This document shows positions 1 to 9,145 of a stretch of DNA of 64,000 bases, one piece after another (the first letter of the stretch is position 1; the number at the start of each line of letters is the position of its first letter). The stretch comes from Lentibacillus daqui (lineage in GTDB: Bacteria; Bacillota; Bacilli; Bacillales; Amphibacillaceae): NCBI RefSeq assembly GCF_027186265.1, contig NZ_CP114176.1:2976001-3040000 (forward strand). The letters are read 5' to 3'. A program made the position numbers and the translations under genes. A model generated the notes under the pieces. It searched no databases. It saw only the letters and a list, made by a program, of their open reading frames with translations, and was not told where the DNA came from.

Positions 1-1058
1 CTGATTGATTCGTATGCCTGGCGTCGTTCTTTGACCCATTCTTTCCATGGACGGATCCATAATTTCATCTCTTGTAAATGCGCCAGTGCTTCACGAAGAT
101 CAGCGACAATCCCGATGACCGGAGCATAGACCTTGCCGATTGATTCATGGTCAATGTCGATATGAATCAACTTTTTACCGGCATCGATAATGCTGTAATC
201 CTGTGTTGTTACCTCCGATAGCCGGGTGCCTAATGCCAGAATCACATCAGCCTCCTTCGCCGTTTGCAAGACTTGTTTATTCGTGCCAAGTCCCAGATGA
301 CCGACATATAAAGGATGATCGTTCGGAAATGCGTCTTGTCGGCGAAACGCAGCCATTACCGGAAAATGAAATTTCTCGGCAAACGATTGCAATGCTTCTT
401 CCGCTTGAGATGCCTTCACCCCGCCCCCCGCAATGATTAGCGGATGTCTGGCCTGGGTAAGCAGGTGCTCTACTTCCGCTATTTCCTGTTTGGCCGGGGC
501 AGGTGTTGGTTTCATAAACCGCGACCCAAACTGCATTTCCGCGGTAACTGGCAACACATCCTCGGGTAACGAAATAACGACAGGGCCAGGTCTGCCGGAT
601 TGGGCGATGCGAAAAGCCCGTTGCACGAGTTCAGGAATCCGTTCAGCAGCGGTAATTTCTACAGCCCACTTAGCAATATGCTGAAACCACTGATCCAGAT
701 CAACTTCCTGAAACCCCTCACGCCCGCGGAATTTGCTGTGTACCTGACCTAGCATAACGACCATTGGGGTGGAATCCTGATAGGCGGTATGCACCCCAAT
801 TGACAGGTTTGCCGCACCGACGCCTCTTGTCGCCAGCACTACACCAGGTTTTAATGATGACTTGCCGTACCCTTCTGCCATAAAGGCTGCACCACTTTCA
901 TGTCGGGCGGAAACAACCTGGATCGACGTTTCATCATACAATGCATCCAATAGAGGCAAATAGCTTTCTCCAGGTACACAGAACGCCTTTGTGACCCCCT
1001 CACGTTTCATACATTCCACGATCGCCTGGGCACCTGTTTGTTTTTTTGTTTTGGTCAT
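1..1058 (-). CDS. Thiamine-pyrophosphate enzyme, acetolactate-synthase-like (C-terminus cut by window edge)
   Basis: The ATG at 1058 opens a frame that runs to the window edge without a stop, giving about 352 residues, the N-terminal TPP-binding domain and the central domain of the acetolactate synthase/2-oxoacid decarboxylase family. Residues 52-56 read RHESG, where the Glu is the cofactor-activating residue, followed by AFMAEGYGK. GRPGPVVISLPEDV closes the first domain. The start overlaps the stop of the upstream aminotransferase gene as ATGA, which implies translational coupling. Family knowledge allows acetolactate synthase, an oxoacid decarboxylase or a carboligase; the C-terminal domain that could help decide is outside the window. 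I infer that it handles the 2-oxo acid made by the coupled aminotransferase. Confidence 0.85.
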   Translation of the reverse strand, partial: MTKTKKQTGAQAIVECMKREGVTKAFCVPGESYLPLLDALYDETSIQVVSARHESGAAFMAEGYGKSSLKPGVVLATRGVGAANLSIGVHTAYQDSTPMVVMLGQVHSKFRGREGFQEVDLDQWFQHIAKWAVEITAAERIPELVQRAFRIAQSGRPGPVVISLPEDVLPVTAEMQFGSRFMKPTPAPAKQEIAEVEHLLTQARHPLIIAGGGVKASQAEEALQSFAEKFHFPVMAAFRRQDAFPNDHPLYVGHLGLGTNKQVLQTAKEADVILALGTRLSEVTTQDYSIIDAGKKLIHIDIDHESIGKVYAPVIGIVADLREALAHLQEMKLWIRPWKEWVKERRQAYESI

Positions 1059-2236
1059 GTAGCCGCTTTCCCCTTCCAATTGATTGCTTTGATTCGTTCG
1101 ACCACCTCATCCAGCCGGGAAGATGTTACGGTCAGGGCAATGCGGAAATATCCTTCCCCTGCTTCGCCAAATGCAGTTCCTGGTGTGACAATCACCCCAG
1201 CCTCTTCCAGCAATTTGTTGGCAAACGCCAGCGAGGTAAATCCGGCGGGAACTTTCGCCCACATAAATATCGTTCCCCTCGGTTTTGCCGCCTCGATTCC
1301 GGCATCAGTCAGTCCACGGTGGAGCTTTATCATGCGCTTTTGAAAAATCTTTGCATGATCTCTAACCGCTGTGAGATCACTTCGTAATGCGGTAGCTGCG
1401 GCTTGCTGAATCGGTAAAAATTGACTGGTGTCAATGTTGCTTTTCAACGTTGAAAGTGCCTGGATCACTGTTTTATTGCCAACGACATATCCAATCCGCC
1501 AGCCGGTCATGTTAAAGCTTTTCGATAATGAACCAAATTCCACCGCATAATCTTTGGCATCAGGCACCTGTAGAACGCTTGGCGCCTGATAATCGCCAAA
1601 CGTGACCAAATCATAGGCAGCATCATGCGCCAACAAGATATGATTTTCCCGGGTAAATGCAACCGCTTTCTCAAATGTGTTTAAAGAAACAGTAGCTGCG
1701 GTCGGGTTACTCGGGTAATTCAGCAGCATCAGTTTGGCTTTTTCCCGATCAACAGCAGGGATTTGATCAAGCAGTGGTACATATCCATGATCTGCATCAA
1801 GTATCATTGGAACACTTTTTCCGCCGGCAAGGTGCACAGCCGTCTGGTATGCGGGGTATCCCGGATCAGGGACAAGTACCATATCACCTTGATTCAACAC
1901 CGCTTGCATCAAATTAGCAATTCCTTCTTTGGAACCAATTAAGGCAAGCACCTCTGTTTCCGGATCCAATGTGACACCATAATGGCTTTGATAAAACGCT
2001 GCTACAGCTTCCCGGTATTCCCGACAACCACTATATGTGGAATAGCGGTGATTAGCAGGATCTTTCGCAGTCTCCACCAGCTTATCAATAATAAAATCCG
2101 GTGTTGGCAAATCAGGGTCTCCAACCCCCAAATCAATCACATCCACCCCGTTTGCTACAAGTTCTTGCTTCTTCTTTTGGAACGCAGCAAATAAATAAGG
2201 CGGCAAGCTTGCAACTTTGTCAGCAACGATCGACAT
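1055..2236 (-). CDS. Class I/II PLP-dependent aminotransferase
   Basis: A 393-residue fold-type I aminotransferase resembling LL-diaminopimelate and aspartate-type enzymes. Visible motifs are DLGVGDPDLPTP near the N-terminus, NYPSNPT in the middle, AHDAAYDLV (the Asp contacts the PLP pyridine nitrogen) and SLSKSFNMTGWRIGY, whose Lys near residue 239 should bind PLP. I chose the ATG at 2236 because GGAGG lies about seven bases upstream; an in-frame extension to 2278 lacks this. The gene sits between a NhaC-type transporter and a TPP enzyme, sharing ATGA with the latter. Substrate is not shown by sequence. Divergence from kynUBA makes an aromatic amino acid an attractive guess only. Confidence 0.88.
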   Translation of the reverse strand: MSIVADKVASLPPYLFAAFQKKKQELVANGVDVIDLGVGDPDLPTPDFIIDKLVETAKDPANHRYSTYSGCREYREAVAAFYQSHYGVTLDPETEVLALIGSKEGIANLMQAVLNQGDMVLVPDPGYPAYQTAVHLAGGKSVPMILDADHGYVPLLDQIPAVDREKAKLMLLNYPSNPTAATVSLNTFEKAVAFTRENHILLAHDAAYDLVTFGDYQAPSVLQVPDAKDYAVEFGSLSKSFNMTGWRIGYVVGNKTVIQALSTLKSNIDTSQFLPIQQAAATALRSDLTAVRDHAKIFQKRMIKLHRGLTDAGIEAAKPRGTIFMWAKVPAGFTSLAFANKLLEEAGVIVTPGTAFGEAGEGYFRIALTVTSSRLDEVVERIKAINWKGKAAT

Positions 2237-2354
2237 ATCCACCCTCCATTTCATCAAATGAAACGACATTTCGATCAACTAATATTAGTGTAAATCATCT
2301 ATTAAAAATTTGCAATAGTTCATCATTCACTGTTAACGTTTCAACAACAAAGCT

Positions 2355-3935
2355 TTATTGAGCAACCGTCTCGCCTGCATCCCTTGAATTTTTAGTACTT
2401 CTGGTTAAGGCCAGGAATAACCCTAAGCAAACAAACACGGCAAGCAGGCCAATCCAGGTATTACCGGTGATGCCTAACACAATGTATCCGATTCCGGCTA
2501 TTCCTGCAGATAGCAATGCATAGGGAATCTGTGTTGTTACATGGTCAATATGATGACAACTGGAGCCGGTGGATGACAGAATGGTTGTATCGGAAATGGG
2601 CGAGCAGTGATCCCCGAAGACCGAACCAGCAAGGACAGCTGCAAACATTGGCAAAATCAATTCAATGTCCGTTGCTGCAGCGATATGACCAGCAATCGGC
2701 AGCAAAATACCAAATGCTCCCCATGATGTGCCAGTAGCAAAAGCGATAAACCCGGCAATCACAAACATAATAACTGGCAAAAATGCCGGACTAATATGCG
2801 CATTATTAACAACACCAGCCAAATATTCCCCCGTTCCAAGTTCATCGATCAAAAACACAATCGCCCAGGCAAAAATCAAAATCATAAAGCCGGGAATCAT
2901 TGATTTTGCCCCTTCATAGATACCAATGCCAATGTGCTCTGCTGTTAATTTCCCTTTCGCTATATGCCGAAAAAATAAAATCAACGTAACAGCGATTCCG
3001 ATTAATCCACCGTATAATAATGATTCTGAGGCATCCGCAGCACCAAAAATATTAATAAACGTCTCTTCCCCTTCCACTGCTCCCCGTCCATTTACATACA
3101 TGAAGATAACTGTTGCAATGAATAAGGTAGCTATCGGAATGATCAGATCGCGAACTTTCCCCATACTACTTACCGGCAGATGGGAGGTAGTATCAACCCG
3201 TTCTTTCTTATCTGGATCAAGAACTTCTCCAGTCCGAATGGCTCGTGTTTCATGCACTTTCATTGGTCCGAACTCCATCCGTGACAAGGCGATGATAAAA
3301 ACCATTCCCAGCGCCGACCAAACATAATAATTCATGGGAATCACCTGCAAAAACGCACCAAGCGCCGTGTGACCGGTCACACTTTGAGCTGCCAGCACCG
3401 TACCTAAAATACCGATAATGTATGCACCCCAGCTGGAGACTGGTGCAACCACACATACCGGTGCAGATGTCGAGTCAACAATATAGGCCAATTTCGCCCG
3501 GGATACCCGATGTTTATCAGTAACAGGCTTTGCTACCTGACCAACTGTCAAACTGTTAAAGTAATCATCAATAAAAATAATGATTCCCAAGACCGCCGTC
3601 ATCATTTGCGCACCGGCTCTTGTCTTAACCCGTTTGATCATCCAATCCCCAAATGCCTTCGTTCCGCCCATCATGCTGACAAGTGCAGTTAAAATTCCCA
3701 ACAGCAGCACAAACAACAGGAGACAGACATTCCACGTATTCACGCCGCCGTCCTCGACAAATACTCCTTTAAATGCCTCCCAAATCATTCCAAGCGATGC
3801 AACAACATGAAAACTTTTGATAAAAAAGGCCGAAGCGATAATTCCAACACCAAGTGATAACAACACCCGCTTCGTCAATAACACCATGACAATGGCTAAA
3901 ATCGGCGGAATCAACGACCAAGCTGAATTCACCAA
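2355..3935 (-). CDS. NhaC-family Na+/H+ antiporter-type transporter
   Basis: A 526-residue polytopic membrane protein of the NhaC family, with about twelve hydrophobic segments and the conserved patches FIDDYFNSLTVGQVAKP and FATGTSWGAFGILLPI followed by GDHCSPISDTTILSS. NhaC proteins exchange Na+ with H+, or amino and organic acids with Na+ or H+, at the cytoplasmic membrane. The frame begins at TTG 3935 (GTG 3932 is the next choice), preceded by AAGGGGG. It is first in a minus-strand operon with an aminotransferase and a TPP enzyme, so uptake or exchange of their substrate is as likely as plain pH or Na+ homeostasis. Length is normal for the family. Confidence 0.88.
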   Translation of the reverse strand: MVNSAWSLIPPILAIVMVLLTKRVLLSLGVGIIASAFFIKSFHVVASLGMIWEAFKGVFVEDGGVNTWNVCLLLFVLLLGILTALVSMMGGTKAFGDWMIKRVKTRAGAQMMTAVLGIIIFIDDYFNSLTVGQVAKPVTDKHRVSRAKLAYIVDSTSAPVCVVAPVSSWGAYIIGILGTVLAAQSVTGHTALGAFLQVIPMNYYVWSALGMVFIIALSRMEFGPMKVHETRAIRTGEVLDPDKKERVDTTSHLPVSSMGKVRDLIIPIATLFIATVIFMYVNGRGAVEGEETFINIFGAADASESLLYGGLIGIAVTLILFFRHIAKGKLTAEHIGIGIYEGAKSMIPGFMILIFAWAIVFLIDELGTGEYLAGVVNNAHISPAFLPVIMFVIAGFIAFATGTSWGAFGILLPIAGHIAAATDIELILPMFAAVLAGSVFGDHCSPISDTTILSSTGSSCHHIDHVTTQIPYALLSAGIAGIGYIVLGITGNTWIGLLAVFVCLGLFLALTRSTKNSRDAGETVAQ

Positions 3936-4007
3936 TGGAAATCCCCCTTATAACAATTGTCTTTTTCCAACAACCGGCGAAAACTCCCCTATTTCACTCC
4001 CTTCTGC

Positions 4008-4021
4008 TGTAAGCGTTTGCA
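4008..4021. promoter_or_regulatory. cre-like catabolite-control site between the divergent operons
   Basis: TGTAAGCGTTTGCA matches the Bacillus cre consensus TGWNANCGNTNWCA at all but one fixed position. It lies in the 174-bp gap between the NhaC-type operon and kynUBA, about 90 bp upstream of kynU. CcpA binding is inferred; which direction it controls is not evident. Confidence 0.5.
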
Positions 4022-4109
4022 TTTATGGCCTGTTTCTATTATTCTATATTTATTGGGGGAATCCCTTTTTAATACAAAAATTTTATTTTACATAGTCGAG
4101 GTGTCATAC

Positions 4110-5378
4110 ATGATTACACAGAAAAGCTATGCGCAATACCTGGATAGCCAGGATTCACTCAGTCATTTCCGCAATGAATTTTACATTTCCGATGAAAAGA
4201 TTTATTTGGACGGTAATTCGTTGGGGCTTCTTTCCAGAAGAGCGGAACAAGCAGTAGCAAACATGCTAGATTCATGGAAACAACACGCAATTGATGGCTG
4301 GTCAAAAGGGGAACATCCCTGGTTTACTCTCTCGGAAAACTTGGGATCTCAAATGGCTCCGCTTGTTGGCGCAGCACCCGAAGAAGTGATTGTCACCGGG
4401 TCAACCACAACCAATCTGCATCAACTTGTGGCCAGTTTCTTTCAACCAGAAGGAAACAAAACAAAAATTCTTGCAGACGACTTAAATTTTCCTTCTGATA
4501 TCTATGCCTTAACCAGTCAGCTGGCATTACACAGCTATGATTCTGAAAACCTGGTGAAAATTCCGAGTCGTGATGGGCATACACTTGCCACAGAAGACAT
4601 CGTTGCCCATATGACCGATGATATTGCCTTGATTGTGTTACCTGGAGTGCTTTATCGCAGTGGTCAAATTTTGGATATGGAAACTTTAACAAATGAAGCA
4701 CATAAACGTGATATATTGATCGGTTTTGATTTATGCCATTCAATCGGTGCGATCCCCCATCAGCTATCGGAATGGGGTGTGGATTTTGCTTTTTGGTGTA
4801 CGTACAAACATTTAAACGGTGGTCCGGGCAGTGTTGCCGGCTTGTATGTTAATCAACGCCATTTCGGCAACAAACCGGGACTTGCCGGCTGGTTTAGTTC
4901 AAATAAAGATGTACAATTTGATATGGAGCATACATTAACCCCTGCCGATGATGCTGGTGCTTACCAAATCGGGACACCGCATATCTTAAGCATGGCACCA
5001 TTAATTGGGGCATTGGATTTATTTGCCGAAGCAGGCATCACCAGAATTCGTAATAAGTCTCTAAGTTTAACCAATTATCTCATGGAATTAGTCGAAACGG
5101 AACTTAACGGGTATGGCTTTACCATTGCTAGTCCGAAAGATGATAGTAATCGCGGTGGCCATGTTTTGCTCGTCCATCCGGAAGCAGCCCGAATTTGCAA
5201 GGCACTAAAAGAAGCAGGCGTGATTCCCGATTTCCGCGCACCAAACGGCATTCGTCTGGCACCTGTGGCATTATACAATACCTTTACGGATGTATATAAA
5301 ACCGTTGAAATTTTAAAGTCAATCATGGCGGAAGAACGTTATAAAAAATATGCAAACAAGCGGGAGGTAATTGCATAA
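4110..5378 (+). CDS. kynU: Kynureninase
   Basis: A 422-residue PLP enzyme that cleaves L-kynurenine to anthranilate and alanine (and 3-hydroxykynurenine likewise) in the cytosol. Family marks are YLDGNSLGLL near the N-terminus, GFDLCHSIGA (Asp207) and FWCTYKHLNGGPGS with the PLP-binding Lys near residue 233. The frame extends upstream, but ATG 4110 has GAGGTG just ahead and gives a family-like N-terminus. It is the first gene of a tight kynU-kynB-kynA operon; its TAA overlaps the kynB start by one base. No 3-hydroxyanthranilate dioxygenase or kynurenine monooxygenase gene is nearby, so the visible pathway stops at anthranilate rather than quinolinate. Confidence 0.95.
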   Translation: MITQKSYAQYLDSQDSLSHFRNEFYISDEKIYLDGNSLGLLSRRAEQAVANMLDSWKQHAIDGWSKGEHPWFTLSENLGSQMAPLVGAAPEEVIVTGSTTTNLHQLVASFFQPEGNKTKILADDLNFPSDIYALTSQLALHSYDSENLVKIPSRDGHTLATEDIVAHMTDDIALIVLPGVLYRSGQILDMETLTNEAHKRDILIGFDLCHSIGAIPHQLSEWGVDFAFWCTYKHLNGGPGSVAGLYVNQRHFGNKPGLAGWFSSNKDVQFDMEHTLTPADDAGAYQIGTPHILSMAPLIGALDLFAEAGITRIRNKSLSLTNYLMELVETELNGYGFTIASPKDDSNRGGHVLLVHPEAARICKALKEAGVIPDFRAPNGIRLAPVALYNTFTDVYKTVEILKSIMAEERYKKYANKREVIA

Positions 5379-6007
5379 TGGCACAATGGATTGATATTTC
5401 CCAACCATTAACAAATACAATAGCTCATTGGCCCGGGGATACCCCTTTTTCCTATGAGTTAACCTATACGAAAGAAGAGTCCGGCTCCGCCAACATCGGG
5501 CAAATCACCACCAGCCTGCATATGGGCACCCATATTGATGCACCGTTTCATTTTGACAATGATGGTGCAACAGTCGATCAGCTTGACCTGGATATTTATG
5601 TTGGAAAAGCAGCCGTTATTGATGTCAGTCATACCGATACGATTACGGTGGACGTATTAAAACAGTTTGAATGGGACACGGATGTTACGCGTGTGTTGTT
5701 GAAAACGAGTCTGCCGAATAACCCGGAACGATTCCCGGAAAAACTTCCCGCACTTGATCCCGCAATCAGTCCGTGGCTGCACCGGCAAGGGATCCGATTA
5801 CTCGGCGTTGATATGCCATCCGTTGACGATCCAGACAGTAAAGAACTGGAAGTCCATCATGCATTACATGATCATGATATTTTTATCTTGGAAAACATCA
5901 TGCTTGATCAGATAGCGACAGGAAACTATGAATTGATCGCGCTGCCACTGGCTATTCATGGTGCGGATGGCAGTCCGGTCCGTGCGGTGTTGCGTGCCAT
6001 TGATTAA
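5378..6007 (+). CDS. kynB: Kynurenine formamidase (arylformamidase)
   Basis: A 209-residue cyclase-like metal hydrolase that converts N-formylkynurenine to kynurenine and formate. The signature HMGTHIDAPFHF (HxGTHxDxPxH) supplies the metal-binding residues; GVDMPSVDDP and HHALHDHDIFILENI are typical of bacterial KynB, and the length is normal. Translation starts at the ATG formed with the last base of kynU (TAATG), indicating coupled expression. kynA follows after a short gap with a strong ribosome binding site. The order U-B-A is the one known from Bacillus cereus-type kynurenine operons. Confidence 0.95.
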   Translation: MAQWIDISQPLTNTIAHWPGDTPFSYELTYTKEESGSANIGQITTSLHMGTHIDAPFHFDNDGATVDQLDLDIYVGKAAVIDVSHTDTITVDVLKQFEWDTDVTRVLLKTSLPNNPERFPEKLPALDPAISPWLHRQGIRLLGVDMPSVDDPDSKELEVHHALHDHDIFILENIMLDQIATGNYELIALPLAIHGADGSPVRAVLRAID

Positions 6008-6019
6008 GGAGGGTGTTTG

Positions 6020-6862
6020 ATGACAAAGTCCGGAGAAACCTTTTCATCGGAAACAGGCATTCATACCGATTTTCGGGAAAAAATGACGTACGGCGATTAT
6101 TTACAGCTGGATCGATTATTGTCCAGCCAGAAACGATTAACGGAACATCATGATGAAATGCTGTTTATTATTATTCATCATGTCTCTGAATTATGGCTGA
6201 AACTGATTATTCACGAAACAAAGGCGGCCATCGCAGCGATTGAAGCGGATGAATTACAGGCTTCCTTCAAAATGCTTGCCCGTGTTTCCAGAGTCCAGAC
6301 ACAAATCATTCAAGCCTGGGATGTGCTGTCCACTTTGACCCCAGCAGAATATATGGAGTTTCGCGATAAATTAGGCAACGCATCCGGATTTCAATCCTAT
6401 CAATACCGGCTGGTCGAGTTTGTACTTGGTTATAAAACACCATTTATTCTAAAAATCTATCAAAAGGATCCGGAAATTCACGCCACATTACAGGAAGCAT
6501 ATGAAGCGCCGGGACTGTACGATGTAGCCATTCGCGCCCTCGCCCGAAACGGTTTTGCGATCCATGATGCAGTATTAAATCGAGATGTTACAAAGATGTA
6601 TCAAAAAGATGAATCGGTCAAAAAGGCCTGGTTACAAGTTTATCAGGATGTCGATACCCATTGGGACTTATACCAGCTGGCCGAAAAACTCGTAGATATA
6701 GAAGATTCCTTCCAGCAATGGCGCTTCCGTCATATGAAAACAGTCGAACGAATTATCGGGCATAAAAAAGGCACCGGCGGATCATCCGGTGTGGGATATT
6801 TGAAAAAAGTATTGGAGCATTATTTCTTTCCGGAGTTGTGGGAGATACGGACGGAGCTTTGA
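6020..6862 (+). CDS. kynA: Tryptophan 2,3-dioxygenase
   Basis: A 280-residue heme enzyme that opens the indole ring of L-tryptophan with O2 to N-formylkynurenine, the first step of the pathway. Conserved blocks are YGDYLQLDRLLSSQ, EMLFIIIHHVSELWLKLI, FQSYQYRLVEF and, near the end, RHMKTVERIIGHKKGTGGSS, which contains the heme-ligand region and the Gly-rich substrate loop. AAGGAGGG lies six bases before ATG 6020; a TTG three bases earlier is too close to be preferred. Last gene of the kyn operon, followed by a hairpin terminator. Together with the two downstream NSS carriers it suggests tryptophan import and catabolism. Confidence 0.95.
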   Translation: MTKSGETFSSETGIHTDFREKMTYGDYLQLDRLLSSQKRLTEHHDEMLFIIIHHVSELWLKLIIHETKAAIAAIEADELQASFKMLARVSRVQTQIIQAWDVLSTLTPAEYMEFRDKLGNASGFQSYQYRLVEFVLGYKTPFILKIYQKDPEIHATLQEAYEAPGLYDVAIRALARNGFAIHDAVLNRDVTKMYQKDESVKKAWLQVYQDVDTHWDLYQLAEKLVDIEDSFQQWRFRHMKTVERIIGHKKGTGGSSGVGYLKKVLEHYFFPELWEIRTEL

Positions 6863-6897
6863 GCATCTTTGATTGTTGATATTGTCCGAACAGAAAG

Positions 6898-6945
6898 AGT
6901 AACTACCTGGCTGCCTGTGAAGCAAACTGGGTAAGTTACTTTTTC
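6898..6945 (+). terminator. Terminator after kynA
   Basis: An imperfect hairpin (AGTAACTACC pairing with GGTAAGTTACT) ends in a run of T. It sits about 35 bases after the kynA stop and fits the end of the kyn transcript. Confidence 0.6.
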
Positions 6946-6981
6946 ATTTGCTGTCTTCTTTATATAAATAAACCTATACAT

Positions 6982-7406
6982 TCAAGTACATGTATTAATT
7001 TTTTTCATACCGTAGAACACATAACCGAAGTCATGGGAATGTTCATAATAAAGATTTATTTCTTGTTTAATCATGTTCACTACATCCAAAGCAGCAGGAG
7101 TACGATGATACTTGTGTTCCATTTTTTTGAGATTACTATCAAGTGGATTGTAATATTCGCTTGTCCAATCTTCCCTGGGTAAAACAAATGAAAAGAGATA
7201 GGCAGATTGATGATTTGGTTCACTTTTTTGGGAATGGTATTGATTTCTGGATATCCTTGCTCCCAAAATTCTTTGCTTTCTTTGGATGGGTTCATATGCA
7301 ACCAAGAAATTTCACTACAGACTAGATAGCCATCTTGTTTTAAAAAGGTTTTCCACTGTTTGAGGCCTTCTTGAAATCCCGCAATATAAATTGAACCTTC
7401 CGCATA
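6982..7406 (-). pseudogene. Remnant of a SAM-dependent methyltransferase
   Basis: Two overlapping minus-strand frames together spell the C-terminal half of a class I methyltransferase: AEGSIYIAGFQEGLKQWKTF and GYLVCSEISWLHMNP in the first frame, then FVLPREDWTSEYYNPL and the closing YEHSHDFGYVFYGMKK in the second. The switch of frame lies near 7190, where one or two bases have been lost or gained. The SAM-binding N-terminal half is absent; the homologous part starts directly at a bidirectional hairpin at 7405-7456, so the 5' part was deleted there. I infer a non-functional relic; the gene family is clear, the former substrate is not. Confidence 0.75.
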
Positions 7407-7456
7407 AAAAATAACCCCTCGCATGCGTTTGACAGGCGCTGAGGGATTATTTTTTC
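7405..7456. terminator. Bidirectional hairpin at the truncation point of the methyltransferase relic
   Basis: AAAAAATAACCCCTC pairs with TGAGGGATTATTTTTT around a GC-containing loop, so both strands end in U-runs. The rest of 7457-7686 is AT-rich with no gene I can support. Confidence 0.55.
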
Positions 7457-7686
7457 ACTTTGGTTCCCTCGATATTATTTTTAATCTGGCATCGGACGCA
7501 ATCTGTTTTTTGTATAAATACCACACCACCAGCAATTTTTGGATTAAATCAATTCAATACAAAGTATCCGGTTGTTTAAAATAATCAATGTTAAACAAAC
7601 CTTCAGAATCAATCAGTTACCGCAAATCAAACAGAGCTTAACCGGCCAGATAAAATTGCCTTGTCGCTAATCGCCTTGTCTTCCTC

Positions 7687-7715
7687 TTGCACTCTACCAG
7701 CACTAATGGTAACTT
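7687..7715 (+). promoter_or_regulatory. Promoter of the first NSS symporter
   Basis: TTGCAC, a 17-base spacer and TAACTT. The same arrangement (TTGCAC, 17 bases ending in CTAATGG, TAATTT) precedes the second copy, so the promoter was duplicated with the gene and kept. Confidence 0.6.
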
Positions 7716-7751
7716 TTATTAGTAAACTTATCATTTTTTGGAGGCCAATTT

Positions 7752-9005
7752 ATGCAAAACAAAACAGATCAGTGGTCATCGAGAATCGGCTTTATTTTAT
7801 CATCAGCTGGTGCTGCGATTGGCCTGGGTGCCATTTGGAAATTCCCATATATGACGGGAATGAATGGTGGCGGTGCCTTCTTTCTCTTATTCATCGCATT
7901 CACCATTATTATTGGTCTCCCATTATTAATTGCCGAATTCATCATTGGCAGAGGTGCGCAAAAGGAAGCGGTTAGTGCCTATCAAAAGCTTGCCCCCAAT
8001 AGTATTTTTTCCCATATTGGAAAGTGGGGCGTTGTTAGTTCCTTTATCCTGATGTCGTTTTATAGTGTTGTCGGTGGCTGGGTGCTTGTTTATAGCGTGA
8101 TGTCCATTCCTGGCATGATTATTACCGATGGAGCGAATTATCAAGAACTGTTTGCCACAATAACTGGAAACCCTGTTATTACCATTATTGCACATGGCAT
8201 CTTTATCATTTTAAACATTATTGTCGTATCATTCGGCATTCAAAACGGCATTGAAAGAGCAAGTAAGATATTAATGCCATTATTATTTATCTTTTTTATA
8301 ATCATTGTGTTGCGTGCTGTAACATTTCCTGGTGCATCGGAAGGGTTGGCATTCTTCCTAAAACCGGATTTCTCCAGTCTAAATGCCGAAAGTGTGCTTT
8401 ATGCGCTTGGGCAGTCATTCTTTTCACTGGCGGTCGGCGTCTCTGTGATGGTGACCTATAGTTCTTACCTGAAAAAGGATATCAGCTTGCCCGTTTCGGC
8501 CGGTACTGTATCGATGATGAATATTTTTGTGTCGTTATTGGCAGGTTTGGCGATTTTTCCGATCGTCTTTGCCTTTGGACTGGAACCAACAGAAGGACCG
8601 GGATTATTATTCATGGTATTGCCGGAAGCATTTGCACAGATGCCATTCGGTGAGCTATTCTTGTGCTTGTTCCTGTTTCTATTCTTATTTGCCATACTAA
8701 CATCATCCTTTAGTATGTTGGAAATCATTACATCAGCCTTTACAGCAAATAAAAAGAGATCCCGGGTAAAAGTTGCCTGGATTGCCGGATTTCTTGTATT
8801 TCTCGCCGGCATTCCAGCAGCACTGTCATCCAATACAATGGCAAACGTTAAAATATTCGGCTTAACGGCATTTGATGCATCTGATTTTCTTGTTAGTAAC
8901 ATTTTAATGCCACTCGGCTGTTTGTTCATTGCGATTTTTATCACATTTAAATGGATCGAATATTGGTTAGGCAAGAATTTAATTATGGCAAGGAATTTTC
9001 ATTAG
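7752..9005 (+). CDS. NSS-family sodium-dependent transporter, copy 1, C-terminus frameshifted
   Basis: A 417-residue protein of the neurotransmitter:sodium symporter family, which imports amino acids with Na+ across the cytoplasmic membrane. It starts with the conserved TM1 block WSSRIGFILSSAGAAIGLG then IWKFPY, after a GGAGG site. It is closely similar to the 447-residue copy at 9417 but ends early: around 8950 the run AAA replaces AAAA of the other copy, so the frame reads ...WIEYWLGKNLIM and stops at 9005. In the shifted frame the lost tail (KMDRILVRQEFNYGKE...) is fully open to TAA at 9092-9094. Either a recent pseudogene lacking its last membrane segment, or a sequencing error in a homopolymer. 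The substrate may be tryptophan, judged from the kyn operon nearby. Confidence 0.85.
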   Translation: MQNKTDQWSSRIGFILSSAGAAIGLGAIWKFPYMTGMNGGGAFFLLFIAFTIIIGLPLLIAEFIIGRGAQKEAVSAYQKLAPNSIFSHIGKWGVVSSFILMSFYSVVGGWVLVYSVMSIPGMIITDGANYQELFATITGNPVITIIAHGIFIILNIIVVSFGIQNGIERASKILMPLLFIFFIIIVLRAVTFPGASEGLAFFLKPDFSSLNAESVLYALGQSFFSLAVGVSVMVTYSSYLKKDISLPVSAGTVSMMNIFVSLLAGLAIFPIVFAFGLEPTEGPGLLFMVLPEAFAQMPFGELFLCLFLFLFLFAILTSSFSMLEIITSAFTANKKRSRVKVAWIAGFLVFLAGIPAALSSNTMANVKIFGLTAFDASDFLVSNILMPLGCLFIAIFITFKWIEYWLGKNLIMARNFH

Positions 9006-9101
9006 GTCTTTATCAGACATGGTTTCAGATCATGCGCTGGCTCGTTCCGATTACGATTATTATTGTATTTGCCAGCTCGTTGGGGATTATTTAATAGAGC
9101 C

Positions 9102-9140
9102 AACTAAAAACAGGTGTCGCACTGGCATCTGTTTTTAGTT
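9102..9140 (+). terminator. Terminator after NSS copy 1
   Basis: AACTAAAAACAGGTG pairs with CATCTGTTTTTAGTT, followed by T-rich sequence. Stem and loop resemble the terminator of the second copy, another sign that the whole transcription unit was duplicated. Confidence 0.75.
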
Positions 9141-9145
9141 TGTGA

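Noticed and set aside
8465..8974. Long minus-strand frames opposite both NSS genes and opposite the MFS gene (52409-53329)
   Set aside because: Antisense shadows of membrane-protein codons; no start site, no recognisable domain.
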